Source: Oceanicella sp. SM1341 (GTDB lineage: Bacteria > Pseudomonadota > Alphaproteobacteria > Rhodobacterales > Rhodobacteraceae). From it: DNA of 64,000 bases. Both the position numbers and the translations under genes were made by a program. The notes under the pieces are model-generated. The model was not told where the DNA came from. It did not search any database and saw only the letters and a program-made list of their open reading frames with translations. Below are positions 34,658-44,375 of the stretch, in pieces. Each line of letters opens with the position of its first letter. Within the stretch, counting starts at the first letter, position 1. The stretch spans positions 1 through 64,000 of the forward strand of contig NZ_QRGC01000010.1 of the NCBI RefSeq assembly GCF_003448965.1, written 5' to 3'.

Positions 34658-34944
34658 CTTGAGCAGATTCCGCTGGGTCGATACATTCAGTCGGTATGAC
34701 GGTCTGTCTCCGGCTCGCTATGGTCGGGAGCACAAGGCTGCCGAGGGAGCCCGGACCGAATAATACAGCGATGAATTAGACGCCGTCGTACTCGCAACGA
34801 CTGGAAGGAGTTGTGGCGCCGCAATTTTTTTACGGCGTCGCAAGGCCTGCGGAGAATTGGCCCTGCGCTTTGGTTTCGCCCCGGACTAGTGTTTGCTCTG
34901 CCAGCAGGTTCCGACCCGTATGACACGACGTGTCGAGACGCGGC

Positions 34945-35364
34945 TCATCGGGCCGGACGCAAGTTTTCCCGGCGGGCCATGGCGGCGTCGACGCTCCACG
35001 GGCCTGGGCCAGCCGCCGAGATGTAGAGAAACAGGAAGCAGTAGAGCATTGACGGCTCGCCGCCGTTGAGCACCGGAAAAAAGTTCTGCGGGGCATGGGC
35101 CATGAAGTAGGCGAAGGCCATTAGACCCGACAACATAAATGCGACAGGGCGCGTCATCAGGCCGATGGCGAGTAACGGGCCTCCGATCACTTCCATAAGT
35201 CCAGCGATATAAACCAAGCCAGACATCTGGTATTCGAAGGGGGCTGGCCAGGAGAAGATCTTCATAGAGCCATGTGAGAAGAACGAGCCGGCGGCAAAGA
35301 GGCGCAGCAGGCTGAGAATGTGCGGCGCGGCGGTAGCGGAAGCGCCGAGAAGAGACATTTGCAT
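34945..35364 (-). CDS. DoxX family membrane protein
   Basis: This protein of about 139 residues has four predicted membrane helices, the first around PHILSLLRLFAAGSFFSHGS. The DoxX-like order is KIFSWP...GLVYIAGLMEVIGGPLLAIG, then MLSGLMAFAYFMAHAP. DoxX proteins are small inner-membrane proteins linked to thiol or quinone redox; the exact role here is unknown. The start at 35364 is chosen because AAGGGAACTGGA precedes it; ATG 35391 is the longer alternative. It is convergent with the IS remnant. Confidence 0.85.
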   Translation of the reverse strand: MQMSLLGASATAAPHILSLLRLFAAGSFFSHGSMKIFSWPAPFEYQMSGLVYIAGLMEVIGGPLLAIGLMTRPVAFMLSGLMAFAYFMAHAPQNFFPVLNGGEPSMLYCFLFLYISAAGPGPWSVDAAMARRENLRPAR

Positions 35365-35718
35365 TCCAGTTCCCTTGGGTTTCCAGTCCAATTCTTGTAC
35401 CGCGTCGGTCCGCCTGGAGTTTGCCGTGCATGTATCGTCTCGGTATCAAATTGTAATTCGGGTCGGCTCCATACGTTTCTCTTCAGCTCCTTGCCGTACA
35501 GTCAGTTCGTTTTATTCGACGTGCGTCTGGCTTGCCGGGCCCCTAGGTCAGAGAGCTGACGCCATAGCAGTTCATGCCTGGCTGGAGAGGCGGTCATCGG
35601 CCCAGCCTTGCCTGACCCGTAGGGGGAGGCGATGCTCGCCGATGACAGTGTTTGCCGGTCCCCGCTTTTCCCGGTCGTGCTGCGCCGCTGCAAGCTGCGT
35701 CGCACTCATGGTCCACTT
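35365..35718. other. Intergenic stretch without recognisable gene
   Basis: This stretch of 354 bases lies between the DoxX start and the end of the metallo-hydrolase gene. Both neighbours are on the minus strand, so the DoxX promoter should be near its left side. Several short frames on both strands are open only because of GC bias, and none resembles a family. No repeats or terminator-like stems with a T-run were found. Confidence 0.4.
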
Positions 35719-36690
35719 TCAGACGTTGGCGCTATAGGGCAGGGGTATCCAGGCATAGTGCGTTCCGACGCGTTGGACGTGGCCAAGACCCGGAAAGCCG
35801 TGATGTGCTCCGGCAACAATGTATCTTTCGTCCGCGGCTTCCGCGAAGGCGGCGGCTCGAGCCGCGCAAGCCATGTCCGGATCGAGATCGATTGTCACCG
35901 TCACCTCGGGCCGATCGTATTGCAGGAAATCACCGTGCACGATGTCGCCCCAAATAACGAGCTTATCACCCCCGCGTTCAACGGTGACGGCGCTATGACC
36001 CGGAGTATGGCCAGCCCGGAGGGCAGTAGAGAATCCTGCAATGGGGGATGCGCCGTCCTCGAAGCTCTGAAGCCTGCCGGCCGCGATGTACGGGGACAGT
36101 GAGCCTAGGGCCTCCTCAACCAAGGAGGCGAGGGTTTCAATCGTCCGCGCTTCTCCGGCTGGCGCCAGCCAGAAGTTCATTTCCCGACGGTTCACATGTA
36201 TTGTCGCGTTCGGGAAGGTCATCCGCCCGTTGGTAACCAGACCTCGCGCGTGGTCCGGGTGGATATGCGTCAGGATGATGTCGTCCACCTGCTCGGCGAA
36301 ATGGCCGGCAGCCGAAAGATTGCTCTGCAGCCTGCCCAGATCCGGCCCCATCAGGGTTCCCGTACCAGCGTCGATCAGGACCAGCCGCTCGCCGGTGTTG
36401 ACAAGGTAGGCGTTCACCGAAGTTTCGACTGGCGATGCTTGGAAACGCTGAGCGAGATGCTCGATGACATCCTGCGGTGGAAGGCCTTGGTACAGGGTAT
36501 CCATCGGGAGCCCAATGGTCCCGTCCGATAGAGCCGTAACCTCGTAGTCACCAAGCCGTATCCTATAATAGCCGGGAGCTTGTTTCCCACTTGCGGGGGC
36601 GCCGGCCTGCGCGGACTGTGCCACTGTGGCACCCATGCCAACAGCTAATCCCATGCCCCCGGTGTATTTGAATAGTGTACGACGTTTCAT
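35719..36690 (-). CDS. Exported MBL-fold metallo-hydrolase (copy 1)
   Basis: This 323-residue protein has a leader with twin arginines (MKRRTLFKYTGGMGLAVGMG), so Tat export is likely. It carries the metallo-beta-lactamase zinc motif THIHPDHARG (His142, His144, Asp146, His147), a later HTPGHSAV and WGDIVHGDFLQY. A lactonase-like or esterase reaction is plausible; the substrate is unknown. It is divergent from a LysR gene (36771), which probably controls it. A paralogue lies at 46146-47147. Confidence 0.88.
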   Translation of the reverse strand: MKRRTLFKYTGGMGLAVGMGATVAQSAQAGAPASGKQAPGYYRIRLGDYEVTALSDGTIGLPMDTLYQGLPPQDVIEHLAQRFQASPVETSVNAYLVNTGERLVLIDAGTGTLMGPDLGRLQSNLSAAGHFAEQVDDIILTHIHPDHARGLVTNGRMTFPNATIHVNRREMNFWLAPAGEARTIETLASLVEEALGSLSPYIAAGRLQSFEDGASPIAGFSTALRAGHTPGHSAVTVERGGDKLVIWGDIVHGDFLQYDRPEVTVTIDLDPDMACAARAAAFAEAADERYIVAGAHHGFPGLGHVQRVGTHYAWIPLPYSANV

Positions 36691-36770
36691 CGGTGTTCTC
36701 CTAACACGGTCGACTTCTGTTCAACTGCGAGGTAGGGACGTTTTCTGTAGTGATCAAATCGATGCGAGGA

Positions 36771-37715
36771 ATGATGTCCATCGACCATTTCAATCTTCGT
36801 TCGTTCGACCTTAACCTTCTGGTCGCCTTCGATGCGCTGATGACTGAGCAGAGCGTGACGCGGGCGGCGCAACGGCTTCGGATTGGCCAACCGGCGATGA
36901 GCCACGCCCTCGCGACGTTGCGGATGCTGTTGCAAGATGAGCTATTTGTCCGATCGGGCCAGACTATGCAGCCGACCTTACGAACAAGAGCGCTCGCCGG
37001 GCCAATCCGGCAGCTCCTGTTGCAGGCCGAGGCCGCACTCCGGCAGCAGCAGGTGTTCGACCCGGCCACCGAGTGCCGATTATTCCGAATTGCCATGTCA
37101 CCCGAGGTCGAGGTGTTTGTTCTGCCCGCCTTGGTGGCACTTATCGGCCGGGCGGCCCCGGGGGTCTACGTGCAATCTGTACCGGCGCAGGGAAATGATA
37201 TCGATGCCGCACTTGAGAACGGCGGCGTCGATTTGGTGGTCGGCTGCAGACCCGCCTCGCCGGCAACGGGGGAGAGTTCTGTGCTGTACGAGGTCGATGC
37301 GACCTGCTGCTACAATCCCGCTTTGGTGGAAATCCGGGGGCCGATTTCATTCGACGGCTACATCGCCGCCCGGCATGCGCTCGCCTCGCAGGACGGAAGT
37401 CTCCAAGGATACATCCGGGATGCCCTCCGGGCGGCTGGGCCGCAGCTAAACGTGGTCATGGAGCCAATGGGCTTTTTCTCCGCACTTGCTGCTGCGCAGG
37501 CGAGCCCCCTTGTTGCGACAGTGGCGCGCGATGTGGCAGAGCGGTTCGGGCGGCCGCTTGGTCTCGTTGTGGACGCGCTTCCGATTCCGCTGTCATTGCC
37601 AGCTGTGCGAATGCGGTGGGGCAGACACGCAGCAAACGATCCAGCAATCGGGTGGCTGCGGGAGCGCGTCCGTGAGGCCAGCGAAAAACGTAGGTCTCCA
37701 CCGTGTCCGAGCTAG
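36771..37715 (+). CDS. LysR-family regulator, divergent from MBL hydrolase
   Basis: This protein of about 314 residues has the LysR winged HTH RSFDLNLLVAFDALMTEQSV...AAQRLRIGQPAMSHALATLR and a substrate-binding domain. It resembles the NodD/NahR-like branch (the FDLNLL opening and LFVRSGQTMQPTLRTRAL). It probably controls the divergent hydrolase through the 80-bp intergenic region. Start codons are ambiguous: ATG 36771/36774, ATG 36762 or GTG 36750, none with an ideal Shine-Dalgarno. I chose 36771 because family members start MxxIxxxNLRSFDLNLL. Confidence 0.88.
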   Translation: MMSIDHFNLRSFDLNLLVAFDALMTEQSVTRAAQRLRIGQPAMSHALATLRMLLQDELFVRSGQTMQPTLRTRALAGPIRQLLLQAEAALRQQQVFDPATECRLFRIAMSPEVEVFVLPALVALIGRAAPGVYVQSVPAQGNDIDAALENGGVDLVVGCRPASPATGESSVLYEVDATCCYNPALVEIRGPISFDGYIAARHALASQDGSLQGYIRDALRAAGPQLNVVMEPMGFFSALAAAQASPLVATVARDVAERFGRPLGLVVDALPIPLSLPAVRMRWGRHAANDPAIGWLRERVREASEKRRSPPCPS

Positions 37716-37840
37716 AAGAAATATGAACTCTGACGAAAGGGGTACATGCTCATGTGGGTGGCACCGCCCCGGCTATGCTTTCTCTTTGGTCCGCACGAAG
37801 ACAGAACTTTCGACTGGTTGAACTGTCGCGCTCCATCCCG

Positions 37841-38782
37841 CTACGAAGACATAGAAGATTCGACCGACTGACCAAAAGATACTCCCGTCAATCGGATCGC
37901 CTCTTCCCACAGGCGGCCGGCGATCTGCGGGTCCGCGGCTTGCTCGACAATTTTCGCGGCGACCGGATAACCACGGGTCTCGCCCATGCGGTTGGGGCCG
38001 TAGTAACCTCCGGGTCGGGCATCGGGCGAAGTGGCCGCGTAGAGGGTTGGCAGGGCGCCTTGTGCAACGGGTTGAAACAGGAACGGTAGGTAAGTCCGCA
38101 TCAGGCTGCTGAAGTGCCAGCGGTTTGCGGAATTGGTGATGAGGTCGCTGCGCGAGACGCCGGGGTGCGCGCCGATGCTGTTAACGCCCCAGGCATTCGC
38201 TTGGCTGCGCCGCTGCAACTCAAGAGCGAAAAGCACGCAGGCCAGCTTCGATTGGCCATAGTTGACCATCGGCTTGTAGGAACGCTCTGCATTGAGATTG
38301 GAAAAATCGATGGCAGCGCCGTTCGCAGCAATGCTCCCAAGGGTAACGACACGCGGTTCGTGTCCCAGGCGGAGCAAGGGCAGCAGATGCGCGGTCAGCG
38401 CGAAATGGCCAAGGAAATTGGTTCCGAACTGCAGCTCGAAGCCGTCCTTCGTCAGTCGCTTGTCCGGGGGGGCCATGACGCCTGCGTTGTTGATCAGTAG
38501 ATCGAGGCTGTCGCGTCCCGCGCGCAATCTCTCTCCGAATGCCGCAATGGAGTCGAGGTCGGCGAGGTCGATCTGTTCAAATGAAGCATTTGCGCCCGGC
38601 GTTGCCGCACGGATGCGATCAACCGCGGCTCTGCCGCTGGTCGGGTTTCGACCGGACAGCAGGACCGTGGCGCCGGCGCCCGCCATCGCAACGGCAGTTT
38701 CATAGCCAATGCCACCCGTTCCGGTGATCACCACTGAGCGGCCTTGCAGCGAGGGGAGGTCTTTGGTGGTCCATCTGCTCAT
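37841..38782 (-). CDS. Short-chain dehydrogenase (retinol dehydrogenase-like)
   Basis: This 313-residue protein has the SDR motif ITGTGGIGYETAVAMAGAGA, NNAGVM, and an active-site region VNYGQSKLACVLFALELQRR with Tyr and Lys. Length and the C-terminal ATSPDARPGGYYGPNRMGET segment are those of retinol-dehydrogenase/oxidoreductase-like SDRs. AAGGA precedes the start at 38782, so the 29-residue extension is rejected. It is divergent from an AraC regulator (38956), the likely controller. Confidence 0.88.
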   Translation of the reverse strand: MSRWTTKDLPSLQGRSVVITGTGGIGYETAVAMAGAGATVLLSGRNPTSGRAAVDRIRAATPGANASFEQIDLADLDSIAAFGERLRAGRDSLDLLINNAGVMAPPDKRLTKDGFELQFGTNFLGHFALTAHLLPLLRLGHEPRVVTLGSIAANGAAIDFSNLNAERSYKPMVNYGQSKLACVLFALELQRRSQANAWGVNSIGAHPGVSRSDLITNSANRWHFSSLMRTYLPFLFQPVAQGALPTLYAATSPDARPGGYYGPNRMGETRGYPVAAKIVEQAADPQIAGRLWEEAIRLTGVSFGQSVESSMSS

Positions 38783-38955
38783 TTGCGCGTCCTTAAATTG
38801 CAGATAAATCCTGCAGAATTTGTCCGACCTAGATGGACGCCGCGACGGTGCGGCGCATGCCTGAACCACGCGAAAATTTGCCTAATCCTACAAACCTCTG
38901 GTTTGGCGCGTGGACTTTCGCCACACTTGGCGTGGGAAGCTGTTGAAAGGAACGG

Positions 38956-39861
38956 GTGGTGGATGCCGACCTCGTAGGTGCTTTGTCAGAATATGTTGCG
39001 TCCGCCGGTGGGACCGACGCCCTTTCCCGCACACCGATAGATGAAGTTCTGGTCTTGTGCAGCACGCAGGCGAGTCTGCCGTTCAGGCAGATGTACAAGC
39101 CGTCGCTATGCGTTGTGGTGCAGGGGGCGAAACGAATCGAGGTCGCGGACAAGGTCCTGGACTACGCGGCGGGTAGCGCCCTGGCCGTGAGCGTCGAACT
39201 GCCAGCCTTCGGTTGCGTAACGAAGGCGAGCAAGGCGGAACCGTTCTTTGGACTGACGATCGAGTTTGACGTCGACACCTTGCGCGGGGTCTTGGAGAAG
39301 CTGCCAAAGCCGCCGGCAGTCGGGCCATCCGGATCTGGCCTGTTTGTCGAAACGCTCTGCGCCGGGGCGCGCGACTGCATCATCCGGCTGGTCCGGCTTT
39401 TCAACACCCCTGAGGCGGTTCCGGTGCTCTATCCGGCAATCATCAGGGAGTTGTATTACTGGCTTCTGACTGGGCCGAACGGCGGGGAACTTCGCAAGAT
39501 GGTGCAGGTGGACAGTCATACCCGCCGGATTGCCGACTCCATCATTCACCTGCGCCGGAACTTCAAGCGCCCGTTCCGGATTGACGAACTGGCCGAGGTC
39601 GCCTGCATGAGTACGTCATCCTTTCATCAACACTTCAAGAACCTGACTTCGATGACGCCGTTACAGTACCTGAAGCAGCTTCGGCTGATTGAGGCTCGGC
39701 GGCTCATGGTAACAGAAGCGGCGACCGTCACCCGCGCCGCTCTCGAGGTCGGCTACGAGAGCCCTTCGCAGTTCAGCAGGGAATATTCCCGGCTGTTCGG
39801 CTGTTCGCCAAAGCGGGATGCGGCCGCTCTCCGACCTTACGGGGAGCAGTTGACCCTCTGA
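38956..39861 (+). CDS. AraC-family regulator (AraC_N type)
   Basis: This 301-residue protein has an N-terminal AraC_N domain (PSLCVVVQGAKRIEVADKVL). Two C-terminal HTH motifs follow: FRIDELAEVACMSTSSFHQH and VTRAALEVGYESPSQFSREY. This subtype often stands next to an SDR or aldo-keto reductase gene that it activates; the divergent SDR at 37841 fits. A GTG start at 38956 follows AAAGGAACG. The AraC_N domain may bind an aldehyde-type effector, which is inference. Confidence 0.9.
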   Translation: MVDADLVGALSEYVASAGGTDALSRTPIDEVLVLCSTQASLPFRQMYKPSLCVVVQGAKRIEVADKVLDYAAGSALAVSVELPAFGCVTKASKAEPFFGLTIEFDVDTLRGVLEKLPKPPAVGPSGSGLFVETLCAGARDCIIRLVRLFNTPEAVPVLYPAIIRELYYWLLTGPNGGELRKMVQVDSHTRRIADSIIHLRRNFKRPFRIDELAEVACMSTSSFHQHFKNLTSMTPLQYLKQLRLIEARRLMVTEAATVTRAALEVGYESPSQFSREYSRLFGCSPKRDAAALRPYGEQLTL

Positions 39862-39908
39862 GCGTCGGCTGGCAGCGCCAGGTCAAACAACAGGACTTCC
39901 AACACCGG

Positions 39909-40805
39909 TCAAGACTCCATCTCACGGCCCGCCTTCGAAAAGAAATCCAAAAAGGCCTCGAGCGCCGGGGGTTTGTGCCGACGGCTCGGGTAATAGAGAT
40001 GCCATGCAGGGAGCCGGGGTGAAAAATCAGACAGCAACCTGACCAGACGGCCGTCCGTAAGGGCCTCCTGCGCGTAGGGTAGCGCCACGCGAGCCAGCCC
40101 GGTTCCGCCGATAGCCGCCGCAACGGCATGGCGCGCGTTGTTCACTGTGAGCCTTCCCTCGGGCGTGAAGGTGATCTCCTGGTCTCCGTCGCGGAAGCGC
40201 CATGCGAAGATCGTGCCGCTGGGAAAGCGGATCCGGGTACAGTCGAACTCTCTCAGATGCTGCGGTGATCGCGGAATGCCGTACCGATCGACGAATGTCG
40301 GAGAACCCACGACCGCATAGTCTTGCTCCGGCCCCAGAGGAATGGCGACCATATCCTGCGCCATTTCAAGTCCGAGCCGGATACCGACGTCATAGCCTTC
40401 GGCCACTATGTCCACGTCCTTCGCATCCTCGATGATCTCGAGAGTGATCCCCGGATAAGTCTCAAGAAACCGAACCATGTGAGGCACGATCAGCCAGTCC
40501 AGCGCCGGTGCCGGTGCATTGACGCGGACCCGGCCCGTCGGCTGCCCCTTCATTGAGCGCACTTCCTCAATGCTGGATCGGATCTCCGCCAAGGCCGGCG
40601 ATAGCCGTTTCATCAGCAGATCGCCCGCTTCGGTTAGTACGACGCTGCGCGTGGTCCGATTAAAGAGCCGGACCTCCAACGATTCTTCCAATGCGCGGAT
40701 TGTCTGGCTCATGGCCGATCCGGTCACGCCGCGCTCGCGTGCGGCGACCCGGAAGCTGCCGGCACGGGCAACGGCGAGAAAGGCCTCGAGATCGGAATGG
40801 CGCAT
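39909..40805 (-). CDS. LysR-family regulator of the adjacent cytochrome c/Mo unit
   Basis: This 298-residue protein has a winged HTH (MRHSDLEAFLAVARAGSFRV ... TGSAMSQTIRALEESLEVRL) and a CrgA/DsdC-like effector domain (GRVRVNAPAPALDWLIVPHM). The order in the intergenic 264 bases, with a divergent oxidoreductase operon, is the classical LysR layout. It probably activates the cytochrome c/2Fe-2S/Mo genes in response to substrate; the effector is unknown. Confidence 0.92.
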   Translation of the reverse strand: MRHSDLEAFLAVARAGSFRVAARERGVTGSAMSQTIRALEESLEVRLFNRTTRSVVLTEAGDLLMKRLSPALAEIRSSIEEVRSMKGQPTGRVRVNAPAPALDWLIVPHMVRFLETYPGITLEIIEDAKDVDIVAEGYDVGIRLGLEMAQDMVAIPLGPEQDYAVVGSPTFVDRYGIPRSPQHLREFDCTRIRFPSGTIFAWRFRDGDQEITFTPEGRLTVNNARHAVAAAIGGTGLARVALPYAQEALTDGRLVRLLSDFSPRLPAWHLYYPSRRHKPPALEAFLDFFSKAGREMES

Positions 40806-41069
40806 GGCGGGTCATAGTTAAGATTTGGTAATCTATATGGTTAGCTGCGGCCGCATAGTTTTTCCAGCCTGCGCTCTCCAACTTTGTCGTGACACCCGCT
40901 TCTCATGCACCGGAGCACTTCTGACATGTCCGACACTTCTCTCCGCGCTCCGGTTCGCAACGACCATCAAACGTCGGATTATCAGGCAATTTTTTTCGAG
41001 CTTCGGGCACGCGAGATTGGCCGGTTGTGCGCGACAATCAGACTCAGCCTGAAAGCGGAAAAGCACTTC

Positions 41070-41486
41070 ATGACAAAACCGTTCGAGCCACGCAAAAAGT
41101 TGTCCCGGATCGGCTGCACATTGCGACTTGCAGCGGCTTTGGTGTCGTGTTCGCAGATGGTGTCTGCGCAGACCGTCGAAGGCGAGCGCCTTTACCAACA
41201 GCGTTGCGCATCCTGTCACAGCCTTGAGGACAGCGGGCGTGGAGCAGGTCCGACACTCGCCGGTGTGTTCGGGCGTCCTGCAGGCAGCGTCGAGGGCGCC
41301 CGCTATTCCCGCGCTCTCGAGGAAGCGGATCTCGTTTGGGATGCAGAAACTCTAGACGCGTTTCTGGCGGACCCACGCGAAGTCTTGCCCGGCACCATGA
41401 TGGCCGTCCGGATCACCGATCCGGCTCAGCGGCAAGCGATCGTCAGCTTTCTTGAAGCGCACGGGAGTGGGGGAGAAGAACCCTGA
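41070..41486 (+). CDS. Exported monohaem cytochrome c
   Basis: This 138-residue protein has an export signal ending near SQMVSAQTVEGE, one haem-binding CASCH (46-50) and a candidate axial Met in PGTMMAVRI. The pattern GPTLAGVFGRPAGSVEGARY marks a class I cytochrome c. It is encoded just ahead of the 2Fe-2S and Mo subunits and should carry electrons from them to the respiratory chain. The ATG at 41070 was chosen; the longer upstream frame lacks a signal. Confidence 0.9.
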   Translation: MTKPFEPRKKLSRIGCTLRLAAALVSCSQMVSAQTVEGERLYQQRCASCHSLEDSGRGAGPTLAGVFGRPAGSVEGARYSRALEEADLVWDAETLDAFLADPREVLPGTMMAVRITDPAQRQAIVSFLEAHGSGGEEP

Positions 41487-41528
41487 TCCCGAGGCGTGAC
41501 CCAACCAAAACAGGCAAGAGGAACCAAG

Positions 41529-41981
41529 ATGGTCAATCTGAACGTGAATGGTCGAACTGTAGAGATCGACATCAGCCCAGATACGCCACTGCTCTGGGCA
41601 CTCCGGGATGAACTGAAGCTCACGGGCACGCGCTACGGTTGCGGAGCGGGGATGTGCGGCGCCTGTACGGTGCATCTGAACGGCGAGGCCATGTTTTCCT
41701 GCCAGCTCCGGGTCGGCGATATCGAGGGCGACACGATCACCACGATCGAGGGTCTGTCTCCCGAAGGGGATCATCCGGTTCAGAAAGCCTGGATTGCGGA
41801 ACAGGTTCCCCAATGCGGCTATTGCCAGTCTGGCCAGATCATGCGGGCCGCCGCGCTGCTGTCCCGTTCTCCCCAGCCGAGCCGCGACGAAATCGTCGAC
41901 GAGATGTCGGCCAACCTATGCCGCTGCGCCACCTACTCACGGATCATTCGCGCGATCGAACGCGCCGCACAGGAAGGTTGA
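41529..41981 (+). CDS. 2Fe-2S subunit of a molybdenum hydroxylase (IorA-like)
   Basis: This 150-residue protein binds two 2Fe-2S clusters. The plant-type cluster uses Cys38, 43, 46 and 58 ([15 protein letters not shown]). The second uses Cys96, 99, 131 and 133 (CGYCQSGQ and NLCRC). It transfers electrons from the Mo subunit encoded next to the cytochrome. It has no export signal and would leave the cell with the Tat-exported Mo subunit as a complex. GAGG precedes the start; the gap to the large subunit gene is 3 bases. Confidence 0.94.
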   Translation: MVNLNVNGRTVEIDISPDTPLLWALRDELKLTGTRYGCGAGMCGACTVHLNGEAMFSCQLRVGDIEGDTITTIEGLSPEGDHPVQKAWIAEQVPQCGYCQSGQIMRAAALLSRSPQPSRDEIVDEMSANLCRCATYSRIIRAIERAAQEG

Positions 41982-41984
41982 GTC

Positions 41985-44165
41985 ATGTCAGGTTCACTCT
42001 CCAGCCCGACCAGACGCGGATTTCTCGGCGGCGCGGGCGCCTTGTCGTTCGCATTGATGAGCGGCGGCGGTGTTGCCGTCATTGGCCGATCGGTCGAGGC
42101 GCAATCCCTGAATGGCGGGCAAATAAATGCGTGGGTCACGATCACGCCGGATGATCGCATGACGATCATGTACGGCGGTGCTGAAATGGGGCAGGGGGCG
42201 AATACGGCGCTGCCCATGATCGTCGCGGAAGAACTCGATGCCGACTGGAGCACGGTGTCGACCGAGCAGGTCGGCAACGACCTGGACGGGGTCTACGGGA
42301 ACCCGTCGATCGGCGGCATTCTGTACACCGCCGGCAGCTACACGGTCGAGGGGTACTTCAACGGCCTGCGGCAGGCCGGTGCCCAAGCGCGCCAGATCCT
42401 GCGCCAGATGGCTGCCGCGCATTGGAATGTGCCAGTCCCAGAGGTAACGACCCGTCAGGGCACACTGCTGCACAACGCCACCGGGCGGACCATGCGTTAC
42501 GGCGAGGTCGCCACTCTCGTGCAGCCCGACATGCCCGTCGAGGCAGTGGCCGATGAGGACCTGAAGCCGCGCTCCGAATGGACGATCATCGGCACCGATG
42601 TCGACCGACTCGATATCCCGGACAAGACGACGGGGGCGACGCGGTACTCCATCGATGTGGACGTTCCTGACATGGTCTATGCCGTGCAGCTTCTGGCACC
42701 TGTGGAGGGAGAAGCGCCGACAATCAACTCGGATGCCGCCGCGCGTGTCATCGACGGAGTTCTCGACGTTATGGCCCTGCCCAATTCGGTCGCGGTACTG
42801 GCCAGGTCCTTTTGGGCCGCCGTTGCCGGGCGCGAGGCACTTGACGTAAGCTGGACGGAAACATCGCCGTTCCGCACGGCCGACAGCGAGGCGGAGCTGC
42901 AGAACCTCACGACGGCCGCCGATGACCCGAATGCCGACGCTGTGGTCTGGGAAAGCCGGGGAGACGGGGGCGAGGACTACTCCGCCGGCAACGTCATCAC
43001 CGCGCACTATACCACGGAGCACGTCTATCATGCTCAGATGGAACCCCTGAATGTCGTCGCCTCGGTCGACGAGGATGGTCTCGGCGCCGAAATCTGGATC
43101 GGCACTCAAAGCCAAACGGTCTCTGTCGCCATCGCTGCCGCAGTGCTGGGTACGACGCCGGACCGCATCCGGCTGAATGCCATGCAAATGGGCGGTGCTT
43201 TTGGACGGCGGACATGGTTCGCCCGCGAGATGCTGCGCGACGCATTGATCTTGTCGCGTGCCGCAGGACGGCCAGTCAAGCTGGTCTGGACCCGCGAGGA
43301 TGACGTCAAGCAGGGGTGGCTGCGCGCCGCTACGGTGCAGCGATTCGACGCAATCCTTGGCGAGAACGGCGCCTTGGAGGCATTGCGTCATCGCGTCGCC
43401 GCGCCCTCGACCTTCCAGTTCGTCCAGCCCGACAGGTGGAATCCCGAGGTTCGAACGGACCCGCTGATCATGGAAGGCAGCGAGAGCCGGGACTACGATA
43501 TTCCCGAATTCCGCGCAGAGCACATCCAGGCGCCACGGGTCTCGCGACTTTCTGCATGGCGCGGAATCGGGTGGGGACCGGTCTGTTTTGGTCGGGAATG
43601 TTTCATTGACGAACTTGCTGAGCAGGCGGGTTCCGACCCGGTGAGTTTCCGGCGGCGGCTGCTGTCGAATTCGCCCCGGGGACTGGGCGTATTCGATGCC
43701 GTGGTGGCGATGTCCGATTTCGGAAATGCGCCTGAGGGTAGGGCCCACGGCATTGCCTTCGCCGGCTATAAATCGAGCTATGCCTCGGGAGTGGCGGAGG
43801 TCTCGTACGAAGGGGAACGGCTTAGGGTTCACCGGTTCTGGGCGGCCGTCGACCCCGGGCTTGCGATCCATCCGCAATCCTATCTCTCTCAGGTAGAGGG
43901 TGGCATTCTGTTCGGCCTGTCCTCGGTCCTGGCGGAGCGGTCATCCTTCACGGCGGGCCAGATCGATCAGAACAACTTCTACGATTACGAGCCGATCCGC
44001 ATGTACGACGTGCCAGAGATCGAGGTGCAGATCATTGACTCAGACAATCCACCCAGCGGCGGAGGGGAAATAGGCGTCCCGATGGCTGCACCCGCGATCG
44101 CCAACGCGGTGCGGGCGCTGACGGGCGCCGCACCCAACCGGCTCCCTTTTCCTCGCCGGACCTGA
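41985..44165 (+). CDS. Tat-exported molybdopterin subunit (IorB-like)
   Basis: This 726-residue protein starts with a Tat leader (SPTRRGFLGGAGALSFALMS). It shows the molybdopterin-binding pattern of IorB-type aldehyde or heterocycle dehydrogenases: AEMGQGANTALPMIVAEELD, QMGGAFGRRTWFAREMLRDA and the C-terminal GGGEIGVPMAAPAIANAVRA with the catalytic Glu695. With the 2Fe-2S subunit and the cytochrome c it forms a three-gene periplasmic oxidation unit. The substrate (aldehyde, quinoline or other) is not readable. MCD-cofactor chaperones are not in the window. Confidence 0.93.
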   Translation: MSGSLSSPTRRGFLGGAGALSFALMSGGGVAVIGRSVEAQSLNGGQINAWVTITPDDRMTIMYGGAEMGQGANTALPMIVAEELDADWSTVSTEQVGNDLDGVYGNPSIGGILYTAGSYTVEGYFNGLRQAGAQARQILRQMAAAHWNVPVPEVTTRQGTLLHNATGRTMRYGEVATLVQPDMPVEAVADEDLKPRSEWTIIGTDVDRLDIPDKTTGATRYSIDVDVPDMVYAVQLLAPVEGEAPTINSDAAARVIDGVLDVMALPNSVAVLARSFWAAVAGREALDVSWTETSPFRTADSEAELQNLTTAADDPNADAVVWESRGDGGEDYSAGNVITAHYTTEHVYHAQMEPLNVVASVDEDGLGAEIWIGTQSQTVSVAIAAAVLGTTPDRIRLNAMQMGGAFGRRTWFAREMLRDALILSRAAGRPVKLVWTREDDVKQGWLRAATVQRFDAILGENGALEALRHRVAAPSTFQFVQPDRWNPEVRTDPLIMEGSESRDYDIPEFRAEHIQAPRVSRLSAWRGIGWGPVCFGRECFIDELAEQAGSDPVSFRRRLLSNSPRGLGVFDAVVAMSDFGNAPEGRAHGIAFAGYKSSYASGVAEVSYEGERLRVHRFWAAVDPGLAIHPQSYLSQVEGGILFGLSSVLAERSSFTAGQIDQNNFYDYEPIRMYDVPEIEVQIIDSDNPPSGGGEIGVPMAAPAIANAVRALTGAAPNRLPFPRRT

Positions 44166-44375
44166 CTGGACGGTCGGTGACGCACCGACGGGCCCCAGCT
44201 GCGCCAGTCGTAGAAACGTCTTGCCATACGGTGCTCGTCGCGTTCTCCAACGCGGCGAGTGACGGCACCCAAAAACGACAGCCGAAGGGTGAGAGGCCGC
44301 CAGCCAGTGGATGCTCCTTTGGGAAACTTTGCCAGGATCGTTGCGAGCAGGCTGAAGTAGTCACAGACATTTTCA

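Larger units (their letters stand above)
33504..34685 (+). mobile_element. Decayed IS3-family insertion sequence
   Basis: The element has imperfect terminal inverted repeats. The left end is TGTACCGACCCTCTGAATTC at 33504; the right end, read on the minus strand, is TGTATCGACCCAGCGGAATC, ending at 34685. The ends are TG...CA as in IS3 elements. Length is about 1.18 kb. Inside are remnants of an orfA HTH protein and an orfB DDE transposase. No clear target duplication is seen next to the ends, which fits an old insertion. It separates the AT-rich LysR gene from the DoxX gene. Confidence 0.75.
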
